This document shows positions 54,296-63,657 of a DNA stretch of 64,000 bases, piece by piece. The DNA comes from Bin55 sp963667455 (GTDB lineage: Bacteria > Pseudomonadota > Gammaproteobacteria > Pseudomonadales > Azotimanducaceae): assembly GCA_963667455.2 (NCBI GenBank), contig CAXXFR010000039.1, positions 69,962 to 133,961 on the forward strand, in the 5' to 3' direction. Every line of letters starts with the position of its first letter. Positions within the stretch are counted from its first letter, which is position 1. The notes under the pieces were generated by a model. That model had not been told where the DNA came from. It worked only from the letters and a program-made list of their open reading frames with translations, and made no database searches. The position numbers and the translations under genes were made by a program.

Positions 54296-55315
54296 CTACT
54301 TCGTGTGGCCTTTGTCAATGTCTGTTGTAGCCTGTACGATTTCCGCAATGCATCGCGGCCCGCGATAGATCAACGCCGAATACAGCTGAATGAGATCCGC
54401 TCCCGCATCGAGCATCTCCAAAGCAGAAGTTCGATCCCAAATTCCCCCACACCCGATAACGGGAAAACCCGATCCCAAGATGCTCCTAACGGCACTTACT
54501 GTCTGAACAGCTAAAGGAAACAAGGGCTTTCCACTCAGCCCTCCCGCTTCCGAACCTTGTTTGTCCAACAGGTTCCTACGCTCTGTCGTAGTGTTCGTTG
54601 CAATAATTCCGTCACACCCTGATTCCCTGATCGACACGCAAAGCGACTCAAGCGAATCTTCGTCGAGGTCCGGTGAAATCTTGACGAAAATCGACACTCT
54701 TGACTGAACACTGCTTGTTGCCTCGCGTCGCTCGACAATGCGATCAAGCAACGGTACTACATGGTCACGCTCTTGCAGACGGTTTAGACCAAGCGTGTTC
54801 GGCGACGAAATGTTGATCGTGACGAAATCGACGCTATATGTTAGCGTATCCAAACATTCCACATAATCGTCGACCGCATCTCGAAGCGGAGTGTCCCAGT
54901 TCTTTCCGATATTGACACCTAACGGAATTTTGACATGATTATCGGCTTGACCTAGACGATCAGCGAGTGCTTGCGCCCCACAGTTGTTAAAACCCAAGCG
55001 ATTGATTAGTGCTAGGTCCTTCCGCAGTCGAAAGAGTCTCGGGAATCTGTTCCCAGGTTGCGGACGCGGCGTAACGCATCCCAATTCGATAAAGCCCAAT
55101 CCCAACTTGGCGATTCCCTGAATAGCCATGCCATCTTTGTCAAAACCCGCCGCCATACCTAAACGGTTGGGGAACTTCAGACCACCCACTGAAATCCGCT
55201 CATCCTGAGGCTCCGGCACAGATACAGCTCCATACATGGACAAGAGCTTTAGCACTACAAGGTGAGCCCACTCCGGAGGCAGTGCGAAGAGAACCGAGCG
55301 GGCAAAGGGATACAC
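54296..55315 (-). CDS. pyrD: dihydroorotate dehydrogenase (quinone), class 2
   Basis: 339 residues, class 2 length. N-terminal membrane-associated helices (MYPFARSVLFALPPEWAHLVVLKLL), FMN site GMAAGFDKDG, catalytic serine in INISSPNTLGL, and GCGGI and DAGADLIQLYSALI. It oxidises dihydroorotate to orotate with ubiquinone at the inner membrane for pyrimidine synthesis. Start is GTG 55315. It is divergent from the moxR operon, 104 bases between starts. Confidence 0.96.
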   Translation of the reverse strand: MYPFARSVLFALPPEWAHLVVLKLLSMYGAVSVPEPQDERISVGGLKFPNRLGMAAGFDKDGMAIQGIAKLGLGFIELGCVTPRPQPGNRFPRLFRLRKDLALINRLGFNNCGAQALADRLGQADNHVKIPLGVNIGKNWDTPLRDAVDDYVECLDTLTYSVDFVTINISSPNTLGLNRLQERDHVVPLLDRIVERREATSSVQSRVSIFVKISPDLDEDSLESLCVSIRESGCDGIIATNTTTERRNLLDKQGSEAGGLSGKPLFPLAVQTVSAVRSILGSGFPVIGCGGIWDRTSALEMLDAGADLIQLYSALIYRGPRCIAEIVQATTDIDKGHTK

Positions 55316-55419
55316 GAGATTTCGTTAAATTGCTATCCCATTTGTGTCTTAATCATGGTAGACGGCATCTTAATAGTCAAAACATCGGAGAATTTGTCAA
55401 TGCCCTTTGGATACGTTAC

Positions 55420-56457
55420 ATGAGGTCAGAACAACCGACGAATACAATCTCCAACTCTGCTTCCCATGAAGGGCCGCGCGCCTCATCGTCGATCTTGAAA
55501 CCGAGTCCGAGTCCTAACGACACTCTGCAACGAGTTAGCGATTTGCGAGACTGGCTCAACACTCGCGTGGTGGGTCAGGCGGCTCTAACACAACGACTTA
55601 TCATCGCGTTGCTTTGTGGTGGTCACTTGCTCGTCGAGGGAGCACCGGGCTTAGCCAAGACTCGAGCGGTCAAGGAATTGGCTCGGGGAGTTCGAGGCGA
55701 GTTTCATCGGATTCAGTTTACCCCTGACCTACTGCCCAGCGACATCACTGGTACCGAGGTGTTCCGTCCAGAAGATGGTACGTTCCACTTCAAACGGGGT
55801 CCTATATTTCAGAACATTCTGCTCGCTGACGAAGTGAATCGAGCACCGGCCAAAGTTCAGTCCGCATTGCTGGAAGGCATGGCCGAACACCAAGTCACCC
55901 AAGGTCGTGAAACGTTCGCGCTACCCGACCTCTTCCTTGTGATGGCCACCCAAAATCCCATCGAGCAGGATGGCACCTATCCGCTACCTGAAGCACAGCT
56001 AGACCGGTTCTTGATGCATGTGAGAGTCGGTTATCCACCTCCGGGCCAAGAGCTTGAGATTCTCCGGATCGCGCGAGACGAGGTGGTCGGCAAGGACTCG
56101 CCACCGCCTTTGATCCTTGAGGAAGATGAGATCTTCGAAGCGCGTGGAAGAATCACGGAACTCTACATGGCCGAAGCTCTCGAAAGATACATAGTGTTGC
56201 TCGTTGCCCAAACCCGTTCAGAAGAGTTAGATGGAATCGACTACGGCGCTAGTCCTCGTGCCACAATCGCATTGGATCAGAGTGCACGTACTGTCGCCTG
56301 GCTCGATGGTCGGGAATATGTCACGCCTGATGACATCTTCAACGTGGTTCACGATGTGATGCGACATCGCATCATTGTCTCGTTTGAAGCGGAAGCACAA
56401 GGGCTGACTCCGGACAAGGTGGTTGACGAAGCACTCAAGATGGTCCCTGTTCCGTAG
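55420..56457 (+). CDS. MoxR-family AAA ATPase
   Basis: 345 residues from ATG 55420; an in-frame extension to 55282 overlaps the pyrD start region and has no family match. Walker A GAPGLAKT, Walker B LLADEVNRAP, sensor MATQNPIEQDGTYPLPEAQLDRF. MoxR ATPases act as chaperones that mature or load metal or cofactor proteins, often with the VWA proteins encoded beside them. First gene of the Bat-type operon; the next gene starts 11 bases later. Cytoplasmic. Confidence 0.94.
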   Translation: MRSEQPTNTISNSASHEGPRASSSILKPSPSPNDTLQRVSDLRDWLNTRVVGQAALTQRLIIALLCGGHLLVEGAPGLAKTRAVKELARGVRGEFHRIQFTPDLLPSDITGTEVFRPEDGTFHFKRGPIFQNILLADEVNRAPAKVQSALLEGMAEHQVTQGRETFALPDLFLVMATQNPIEQDGTYPLPEAQLDRFLMHVRVGYPPPGQELEILRIARDEVVGKDSPPPLILEEDEIFEARGRITELYMAEALERYIVLLVAQTRSEELDGIDYGASPRATIALDQSARTVAWLDGREYVTPDDIFNVVHDVMRHRIIVSFEAEAQGLTPDKVVDEALKMVPVP

Positions 56458-56468
56458 TTGGTAGCGCG

Positions 56469-57377
56469 ATGCTCACTGGCGCGTACGTATCGCTAGGCGA
56501 CCTCATATCGCTTTCATCCACTGCTTTAGCAAGAGAGTCTCGACGTAAGACCTCTGGATCGATATACGGTAACTTGGTGTCTCGGCACCGGGGTCGAGGA
56601 ATAGACTTCGATGAAGTACGCCTCTACCAGCCCGGCGACGATGTTCGCAACATTGACTGGAATGTAACCGCTAGAAAACGCGTTCCGCACACCAAGGTTT
56701 TCACCGAGGAGCGTGAACGACCGACGCTGTTGTTGGTCGATCAAACGATGACCATGTTTCTAGGCAGCAAACATCGTCTTAAATCCGTAGCCGCAGCCGA
56801 GATCGCTGCGAGGATAGCGTGGAAGACTCTAGCTCAGAAAGACCGTGTCGGCGGACTGGTCTTCGGTCTGCGTGGAGTCGAAACGATCAAGCCGTTCCGT
56901 AGCGGAACAGCTGTAGTCAGGATGCTACGAGCCATCGTGAATGCCAATACAGACTTGAACTCGCAACACGACACCGCTAGCCTCAGACAATTCAAGCAAG
57001 GCCTGTGGGAATCCATGCTGGAACGACTTCAACGTGTAGCTCCGTCGCATCACCGTATTGTCGTAATCAGCGATCTGAACGCCGTTGATGATCACACTCT
57101 GAATGAGCTGCTGAGTCGCGGGCGGCGCAACGACCTGCAGGTCTTCCATGTATACGACGAAATCGAACAGACACTTCCCCCGTCGAACTTCTACTCAGTA
57201 TCGAACGGGATAGTGCAACTATCGTTCAACAGTGCGAGACGTTCAATGCGCGAGGAATATGCGCAACGCTTTTCGTCACGCGTAGAAGAGTTACGAGCTG
57301 TGTGTCTCCGTCACAGCGTTCAGTTTTCCTCTATTTCCACTGACATCGACTTGGACTCCATCTCCTTTGCCCCCTGA
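56469..57377 (+). CDS. DUF58 protein, VWA-like
   Basis: 302 residues. The DUF58 signature is at about 35-65 (DFDEVRLYQPGDDVRNIDWNVTARKRVPHTKVFTEERERP), followed by a VWA-like fold (LLLVDQTMTMFLGSK...). Together with MoxR and the Bat proteins it forms a system thought to assemble or protect enzymes; in Bacteroides the Bat genes are linked to aerotolerance. Start ATG 56469; the stop overlaps the next gene's TTG. Confidence 0.9.
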   Translation: MLTGAYVSLGDLISLSSTALARESRRKTSGSIYGNLVSRHRGRGIDFDEVRLYQPGDDVRNIDWNVTARKRVPHTKVFTEERERPTLLLVDQTMTMFLGSKHRLKSVAAAEIAARIAWKTLAQKDRVGGLVFGLRGVETIKPFRSGTAVVRMLRAIVNANTDLNSQHDTASLRQFKQGLWESMLERLQRVAPSHHRIVVISDLNAVDDHTLNELLSRGRRNDLQVFHVYDEIEQTLPPSNFYSVSNGIVQLSFNSARRSMREEYAQRFSSRVEELRAVCLRHSVQFSSISTDIDLDSISFAP

Positions 57378-57873
57378 AGCACTGTCCGAAGTTCTCGCGC
57401 AATTGCGGGACATCCACGAACCAGCCGTACCGGGTTGGTGGCCTCTCCCACTGGGTTGGTGGTTGGTACTGGCGTTTGTGACGATAGTTATCGGACTTGG
57501 CATTTGGTTCTACAAGACCGAGCGAAGGCGTCTTCGACCCTACTTTGTGATTCGGCGCGCCACACGTGAGCTGAACAACCGCAGAAACTCCGGCGAGATC
57601 GATCCTCTGGAGTATGCGACCAAGGTCAATCTGCTGTTCAAGGAACTCATTGTTCGAGTGGAGAAGCGGGAAGAGGCACTGACGATGAGTGGAAGTCAAT
57701 GGCTCGACTTGCTTGCAGATCGGTTCGCGGACAATTCCTTCATTCGGGGACCAGGCGCGTGTCTTGGTGCAAATCGCTACATGTCGGGAGTGTTCTCCGA
57801 CGATGGGCTGCAAGAACTGGTGAAACAAACATTGTTGAGAGCGGCTCCTGCCAGGAAATCGACTGATGCTTGA
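57367..57873 (+). CDS. DUF4381 membrane protein
   Basis: 168 residues, TTG start overlapping the DUF58 stop by 11 bases. One membrane helix near residues 25-48 (LPLGWWLVLAFVTIVIGLGIWF) is followed by a basic stretch and helices (REL..RR..GEIDPLEYATKVNLLFKELIVRV). Matches the DUF4381 proteins regularly found between DUF58 and BatA. Inner membrane; function unknown beyond the system. Confidence 0.88.
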   Translation: MPPEALSEVLAQLRDIHEPAVPGWWPLPLGWWLVLAFVTIVIGLGIWFYKTERRRLRPYFVIRRATRELNNRRNSGEIDPLEYATKVNLLFKELIVRVEKREEALTMSGSQWLDLLADRFADNSFIRGPGACLGANRYMSGVFSDDGLQELVKQTLLRAAPARKSTDA

Positions 57874-58840
57874 GTTTCTCTGGCCATGGGCATTCTCCCT
57901 ACTGGCGGCACTTCCTGTCATTCGTTTTCTCGTGCCACCGATCGAGCGACAGCAAGTTTCTCTACGAGTGCCGGATATCGATGCGTTTCGTTTCTCAGAC
58001 TCGTCCATTGATTCACTTTCTCGTGGAAATCGTTGGCTGAGGCTGGCAACTCTGACACTTGCTTGGATTGCGTTGACGACCGCACTGGCACGACCACAGT
58101 TCACTGGCGATCCCCAACCTCTTCCCACCACAGGCCGGGACATGTTCTTGGCAATCGACATATCTGGAAGTATGAATACGGACGACATGTTCAGCGGTCG
58201 TTTCCGAATCTCACGTCTGGAATCGTTGAAAAACGTCCTCGACGAGTTCATTCTTTCCCGGACTGGCGATCGCCTAGGTCTGATCTTGTTTGGGACGCGT
58301 GCATACGTTTACGTACCACTGACATTCGACATCGAGACTGTGAATCAGATGTTGCAGGAGGCACCTGGAGGAATTGCAGGTGGCCAAACGGCCATTGGGG
58401 ACTCCATCGGACTTGCCATCAAACGACTGGTTGACCGACCCATTGATCATCGAATTCTGATTTTGGTTACCGACGGTTCCCACAACGAAGGCCTGCTGTC
58501 TCCCGACGACGCGATAGCTCTAGCCAAAGAAGCCAATGTACGTATTCACACGATTGGCATCGGCTCGGATTCTCGAACATTCGGGTCACGATTTCAGAGC
58601 TTTCGCTTACGCGGATCTCTAATGGACACGGAGACTCTGCAAAGGATTTCCGGGCAAACTGGCGGGCAGTTCTATCGTGCTGACGACACAGAGTCCCTGG
58701 TTCGAATCTACGAGGACATTTCAAGAATCGAAGCCATCGATCTTGAACCGGAAACCGTGCGCCCAGTGAAATCGCTGTATCACTGGCCTCTGACCATTGC
58801 CCTTGTGTTGTTTCTCCTTCTTTGGTGGAAGCGACCATGA
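57866..58840 (+). CDS. batA: VWA domain protein BatA
   Basis: 324 residues. N-terminal helices (LEFLWPWAFSLLAALPVIRFLVPP; LRLATLTLAWIALTTALARP), a von Willebrand A domain at about 90-280 with the MIDAS site DISGSMN, and a C-terminal helix (WPLTIALVLFLLLWW). The VWA domain faces the periplasm, where a metal ion mediates protein binding. It overlaps the upstream stop by 8 bases and the next start by 4, a coupled operon. Confidence 0.92.
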   Translation: MLEFLWPWAFSLLAALPVIRFLVPPIERQQVSLRVPDIDAFRFSDSSIDSLSRGNRWLRLATLTLAWIALTTALARPQFTGDPQPLPTTGRDMFLAIDISGSMNTDDMFSGRFRISRLESLKNVLDEFILSRTGDRLGLILFGTRAYVYVPLTFDIETVNQMLQEAPGGIAGGQTAIGDSIGLAIKRLVDRPIDHRILILVTDGSHNEGLLSPDDAIALAKEANVRIHTIGIGSDSRTFGSRFQSFRLRGSLMDTETLQRISGQTGGQFYRADDTESLVRIYEDISRIEAIDLEPETVRPVKSLYHWPLTIALVLFLLLWWKRP

Positions 58841-60657
58841 ACGGATTTTTCGACACGGTCAGTCAGTTGCATTTCATACGACCCTGGTGGCTTCTGGGTC
58901 TGCTTGTCGTTCCGTTTTTCTTGTGGTTTCGTCGGACTCGCAATTCTGGTACATCGGGCTGGAACTCGATTCTGTCTCCCGAATTGCTCGAAGCACTTGT
59001 ACCCAAGATCTCTCGCAAGACGTTGGGTCGCGTGTTTGACATAGTCGTTTCTCTCTCGGTTGCGTTGGTCCTAGTCGCGCTAGCAGGACCTTCGTGGGAG
59101 AAAGCTCCTCAACCGGTGGATCGAAAACAAGACAACGTCGTTCTGATCCTCGATCTTTCGCTCAGCATGTATGTCCAGGATGTCTCTCCTTCTCGGCTTG
59201 AACGAGCCAAACACAAGCTGACTGACATCTTGAGAAATCGTCAGGAAGGCCACACCGGAATGGTCGCCTATGCAGGAGATGCTCACGTGGTAACTCCGCT
59301 TACCAGTGACACCGACACCATCAAGCATCTATTGACATCGTTGAATCCCTCGATGATGCCTGTCGCAGGAAGCAATGTACGCAGAGCAATAGAGGTCGCT
59401 CTTCAGTTGCTCGCAACAGGATCTACAGAAGGTGGAAGGCTTTTGTTGCTCACCGATGGAATCAATCGCTTGGCCGATTTGGCGGACTTGGACTTGGAGG
59501 GTACAACCATGCATGTGGTGGGGGTCGGTACCAGTCTAGGAGGCCCCATCCCGTTGGAAATCGAGGGCGAGGTGAGGCACTTGAAAGATGAAGCCGGCAA
59601 CGTTGTTCGCCCCATTTTGGAGAGCGGGCGATTGGAACTCTTCGCAAACTCTCACGGTGGGACGTACCGCGACATAGCCCTTGGTGACTCCGATGTAGCG
59701 GCATTCTTCGACGACGCGTGGAGCTTGGAAGTTCAAACTGATCGTATCGAGAACCGAGAGTTCGATCTTTGGAAGGATGCTGGCTACTTGCTCCTCATTC
59801 CTGTGGCGATCCTTGGACTCTTGGGTCTCCGACGAGGTGCCGTCGTTGTTGTGCTCTTGTTCGTAGGCGTGGAAGCTCAGTCGGATTGGAGAGACGACCT
59901 GTGGAGTAGTCGTGACAACCAAGGACTGACAGCTCTCGAAGAAGGTAGAGCTGAGCAAGCGGAAGAGCTATTTCAAGATCCCGAATGGCAGGCGGTAGCC
60001 AAGTACCGAAACGGCAAGTATTCGGAATCTGCTGACATGTTCTCAACGGAAGATTCAACTCGAGCCCAATTCAACCTTGGCAACGCCCTTGCCCACAGCG
60101 GACAAATCGAACAGGCAATTGAAGCCTACGATCAAGTGCTCTCAGTGGATCCCGAGCATGAAGACGCGAAGTTCAATCGTGATCTGCTTGCACAGTTCCT
60201 GCAGGAACAGGCATCTCAGAGCCAACAAGGTGAGGGAGACTCAGAATCAGCGGACGGAGAGGGAGAGCCCGGAGAGGAGCAGCAAGGCAGTCAAGAAGGT
60301 CAGTCACAAGAGCAGTCGGGTGAACAATCTCAAAGTGGACAGGCAGATCAATCAGACCCAGGCGAACAGAACGGCCAGGAACAACAAGAACTAGCAGAAC
60401 AGGAATCCGAGCAAGAATCCGACGAGAGTCAAAACGAACAGTCTCGGCAGGAGACGCCGGGCGATTCTGAGGAGGAATCCGAATCCACTTCCGCTCAAAC
60501 GGCAGAAGAGCGTGAATCCGCTGATGCGTTTGACCGTAAGCTTCGACGCATTCCAGATGAGCCCGGAGAGCTACTGGAGAACAAGTTTCGAAGTGAAACA
60601 GTGAAACGGGTGCAACGTGGAGAATTGAAGCTGGACCAAGGACGACAGGCATGGTGA
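58837..60657 (+). CDS. batB: BatB/BatC fusion: VWA, TPR and acidic tail
   Basis: 606 residues from ATG 58837, overlapping the batA stop as ATGA. Two membrane helices, a VWA domain with MIDAS DLSLSMY near 110, another helix pair near 320 (LLIPVAILGLLGLRR), TPR repeats (about 370-450: FNLGNALAHSGQIEQAIEAYDQVLSVDPEHEDA), then a Gln/Glu/Ser/Gly-rich tail of about 110 residues. In Bacteroides BatB and BatC are separate; here one chain carries both, as in several proteobacteria. The tail is probably disordered. Confidence 0.9.
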   Translation: MNGFFDTVSQLHFIRPWWLLGLLVVPFFLWFRRTRNSGTSGWNSILSPELLEALVPKISRKTLGRVFDIVVSLSVALVLVALAGPSWEKAPQPVDRKQDNVVLILDLSLSMYVQDVSPSRLERAKHKLTDILRNRQEGHTGMVAYAGDAHVVTPLTSDTDTIKHLLTSLNPSMMPVAGSNVRRAIEVALQLLATGSTEGGRLLLLTDGINRLADLADLDLEGTTMHVVGVGTSLGGPIPLEIEGEVRHLKDEAGNVVRPILESGRLELFANSHGGTYRDIALGDSDVAAFFDDAWSLEVQTDRIENREFDLWKDAGYLLLIPVAILGLLGLRRGAVVVVLLFVGVEAQSDWRDDLWSSRDNQGLTALEEGRAEQAEELFQDPEWQAVAKYRNGKYSESADMFSTEDSTRAQFNLGNALAHSGQIEQAIEAYDQVLSVDPEHEDAKFNRDLLAQFLQEQASQSQQGEGDSESADGEGEPGEEQQGSQEGQSQEQSGEQSQSGQADQSDPGEQNGQEQQELAEQESEQESDESQNEQSRQETPGDSEEESESTSAQTAEERESADAFDRKLRRIPDEPGELLENKFRSETVKRVQRGELKLDQGRQAW

Positions 60658-62327
60658 AAAGAGTTCTCGCATTGATGATTGTTATCGCTAGCTGTCCATT
60701 GATGGCGGCTGTGGTTGCTTGGGTCGACAAGACAGACATCGACGAAACGGAAGTGATCACACTCACGATCGAGAGAACGGGTGCTCGAGGAATGACCGAA
60801 CCCGACTGGTCAGTTCTCAGCAATGACTTCAGCGCATTTTCGCCATCATCGAGTTCCAGCTACACGATTAACAACGGAGTCGTCCGATCCGAGGCTTCCT
60901 GGTCGATTCGTCTTCGTCCTCTCAAGACCGGCATATTGAAAATTCCTTCGTTTACGTTTGGTAACGAATCAACGACGCCGGTCGAGATCACCGTGCGTGA
61001 GCTCGACCCAGTCTGGCGCGAGCGCATAGACAAGAGCGTCTTCTTTGAGACTCGGGTCAATAGCGCTGAGCAATACGTGCAAGCTGGTGTACTCGTGACA
61101 AGGCGACTCTACTACACGTTCAACTCTCAGGTTCCTCGCGAGATACCTGCACCTTCCGACATCGAAAACGCACTGGTGGTTGTGATTGGCGAGATTGAAG
61201 ATACCGTCGCCGTTCGCGACGAAGTCAACTACGGAGTGTTGGTTCAGCGCTTTGTGATCTACCCCGAACAAAGCGGCGAATTGACCATTCCACCAGTCTC
61301 GGTCCCTGCGAGTCTCAACGTCAACGGTCGATATTTTTCGATTCCGGTGACGAGTGAAGAAGTGCGTATTCAGATTCTTCCGATACCCGACGAATACCCG
61401 GCAGACCACGAATGGTTTCCAGCAACGGATGTCCGCGTAACCGACAGTCTCGAAGACGAGGATTTGAGTGGATTCACTGCCGGCGACTCGTTCTTGCGAA
61501 CGATAAAGATCACAGCCAACGGTTCGCACAGTTCAGGCATACCCGACATCGAGTTTCCTCTCCCCGATGGTATGAGGCAATACCCCGATCCTCCAGAACT
61601 CACAGATACGGTTCTCGTTGCAGAGCTGGCCAGTTCACGTCAACAAACCTCTTCCATCGTGCTGACAAGACCAGGGACGTTTCGCATCGGGCAACCCAAG
61701 ATAGTGTGGTGGAACACCGAGACGAAGAGCGTGGAGACTGTTGAGCTCGAGGGTCGTAGCATCACTGTCAAGCCCAATCCTCTCGACAGTGCCCAATCAA
61801 GCAATTCCATTCAGACGGAGCCGTCGGAACAAGACGCATTGGCGAACCAACCACCCTCGGACGGAGGTCTGCAGCGAATGATCGTGTCAAATCCGTTGTG
61901 GATGCATGCGATCACATGGGGCGGCTGGATTGTGGCCATAGGGTTAGTGGTTGTGTTTTGGATTCGGAGAAACGCAATCTTTTCATCGTCTACAAAGCCC
62001 CGTGAGTCTCACACGGACGCTACCAAATTTCACCAGTTGGTGCGGAGTGAAGATCCCGCCGATGTCAGACGTGGCATGATCGATTGGGTTGCCGCTGAAT
62101 TTGAGGTGTCTCGTACCGAGGCGTTAGCTACGCTACAAAGCAATCCAGAATCACGAGACATCCTTCAGAAACTCAACGCTCAGCTCTATTCCCCTAATCC
62201 CAATCAAGCAATAACCGACAGCAAAGAAGTCATTCGAGTAGTACAAAAATTTCTTTCAAATCAAGATACTAAAAGTGGTTTCTTGACAAGTTACTTAAAG
62301 CAATACGACTCATTGACTGCATCCTAG
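60651..62327 (+). CDS. batD: BatD-family protein
   Basis: 558 residues. Signal peptide about 1-20 (RVLALMIVIASCPLMAA), then a long beta-rich periplasmic part with WSIRLRPLKTGILKIPSF, typical of BatD, and one membrane helix near 420 (ITWGGWIVAIGLVVVFWI) followed by a cytoplasmic tail. Its role is to complete the Bat assembly in the envelope; mechanism unknown. The start overlaps the BatB stop by 7 bases. End of the operon; no clear terminator follows. Confidence 0.88.
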   Translation: MVKRVLALMIVIASCPLMAAVVAWVDKTDIDETEVITLTIERTGARGMTEPDWSVLSNDFSAFSPSSSSSYTINNGVVRSEASWSIRLRPLKTGILKIPSFTFGNESTTPVEITVRELDPVWRERIDKSVFFETRVNSAEQYVQAGVLVTRRLYYTFNSQVPREIPAPSDIENALVVVIGEIEDTVAVRDEVNYGVLVQRFVIYPEQSGELTIPPVSVPASLNVNGRYFSIPVTSEEVRIQILPIPDEYPADHEWFPATDVRVTDSLEDEDLSGFTAGDSFLRTIKITANGSHSSGIPDIEFPLPDGMRQYPDPPELTDTVLVAELASSRQQTSSIVLTRPGTFRIGQPKIVWWNTETKSVETVELEGRSITVKPNPLDSAQSSNSIQTEPSEQDALANQPPSDGGLQRMIVSNPLWMHAITWGGWIVAIGLVVVFWIRRNAIFSSSTKPRESHTDATKFHQLVRSEDPADVRRGMIDWVAAEFEVSRTEALATLQSNPESRDILQKLNAQLYSPNPNQAITDSKEVIRVVQKFLSNQDTKSGFLTSYLKQYDSLTAS

Positions 62328-62821
62328 CATCAGCTAGTCTCATTGCCGACGGCATATCATTGTCGTCGTCGAAGCTTGATGCAAGCCAAACTGGTAGGGA
62401 TAGCCAGCTCGATTGCCCTAGGGTCCAACATGCCTTCAGCGCTGTTGTTTCTGTCTCTCGTCTACTAGCAACCTTTCTTGGCAATGACGGCTTTCCTCTC
62501 ACTCATCATTTCGCTAGACACGGATCCCCGATCAAGCAACTAACGAGTTCTCGACTCCAGTGTGCAATTGGAGGGATCGGGGCCGGCCGGTTTTGCCATC
62601 GTTGCGGACAGTGGATCAGCGTGGTCTTGGTCCTCGTCGGAAGAAGAGTTGAGGAGCTCAGCTTCCGATGCCGCCTGAGGTATAGACCCATCGTCACTGT
62701 AGCGTGATTTGCATATCATTTTCGACATCGGTTTCCAATCAAGCGACACCGGCTGCCAGACCTGCAAAGCATCCCGCTAGAACTCGATAAACACGGTCTT
62801 GGTGTGGGGATAAGGGAGTCC
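62328..62821. other. intergenic gap between batD and PPK2
   Basis: 494 bases. A minus frame (62540-62767; MSKMICKSRYSDDGSI...) and a plus frame (62360-62707) are open, but neither has a ribosome binding site or family match, so no gene is called. It should contain the PPK2 promoter; I saw no clear boxes. Confidence 0.45.
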
Positions 62822-62827
62822 ATGATT

Positions 62828-63595
62828 ATGAAGTCCTACAAACAGGAAATGTTGCGCCTTCAGACAGAGCTCACTTCAATGCTTCATTGGATTGTTCGAG
62901 AACGAAAGAAGGTGGTCGTGATCTTCGAAGGCCGAGATGCCGCAGGAAAAGGTAGCTGCATCAAGCGATTGACCGAGTATCTTCCACCTCGCAGCGCAAG
63001 AGTGGTCGCTTTGCCCGCGCCAAACGAGCGTGAACGAACTCAATGGTATTTTCAACGCTATGTTGAACACCTCCCTGCAGCAGGCGAAATGGTGATTTTT
63101 GACCGCAGTTGGTACAACCGTGCTGGAGTGGAGCGAGTCATGGGATTCTGCACCAACGAGGAGTATGAGGAATTCCTGAACTCGGTGCCCTACTTCGAGC
63201 AGATGTTGGTTCGTGCTGGCATTCAAATCATCAAGTATTGGTTCTCGGTATCCGACGAGGTGCAGGAGAAACGGTTTCAAGCCAGAGTTGACGAACCCCA
63301 CAAGTCATGGAAGCTCAGCGAAATGGATTTGCAGTCGCGATCCAAGTGGATCGAATACTCCAAAGCCAAGGATGTCATGCTGGCGAGGACCACCATTCCT
63401 GAAGCACCTTGGTACGTCGTCGACGGCGATGTGAAGCCTCTCGCCCGACTGAACTGCATCAGCCATCTTCTCAGCATGTTTCCCTACGAGAAGGCTGAGC
63501 CGAAAAGGCTCGTGCTACCTCCTCGACCTACAGACGACTCTTATGTTCGACCTCCGTTCGAGTCGCAAAACGTCATACCGGAGATTTATTCCTGA
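62828..63595 (+). CDS. ppk2: polyphosphate kinase 2 family protein
   Basis: 255 residues from ATG 62828, nine bases after AGGGAG (ATG 62822 and GTG 62804 are alternatives). Walker A is GRDAAGKGSCIKRL, lid/catalytic region DRSWYNRAGVE, and WYVVDGDVKPLARLNCI near the end, all PPK2. It transfers phosphate between polyphosphate and a nucleotide, most likely ADP or GDP phosphorylation (class I, one domain). No ppk1 or ppx is nearby. The Vsr-like gene starts 62 bases later. Confidence 0.93.
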   Translation: MKSYKQEMLRLQTELTSMLHWIVRERKKVVVIFEGRDAAGKGSCIKRLTEYLPPRSARVVALPAPNERERTQWYFQRYVEHLPAAGEMVIFDRSWYNRAGVERVMGFCTNEEYEEFLNSVPYFEQMLVRAGIQIIKYWFSVSDEVQEKRFQARVDEPHKSWKLSEMDLQSRSKWIEYSKAKDVMLARTTIPEAPWYVVDGDVKPLARLNCISHLLSMFPYEKAEPKRLVLPPRPTDDSYVRPPFESQNVIPEIYS

Positions 63596-63657
63596 TTGCC
63601 ACTCGTCCTTCGAGCCACTTCCAACTCACCTGTTAGCAGCGGAACAGTAGTCGCTAC

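Noticed and set aside
62540..62767. 76-codon acidic minus-strand frame
   Set aside because: No ribosome binding site and no family match; the opposite strand is equally open.
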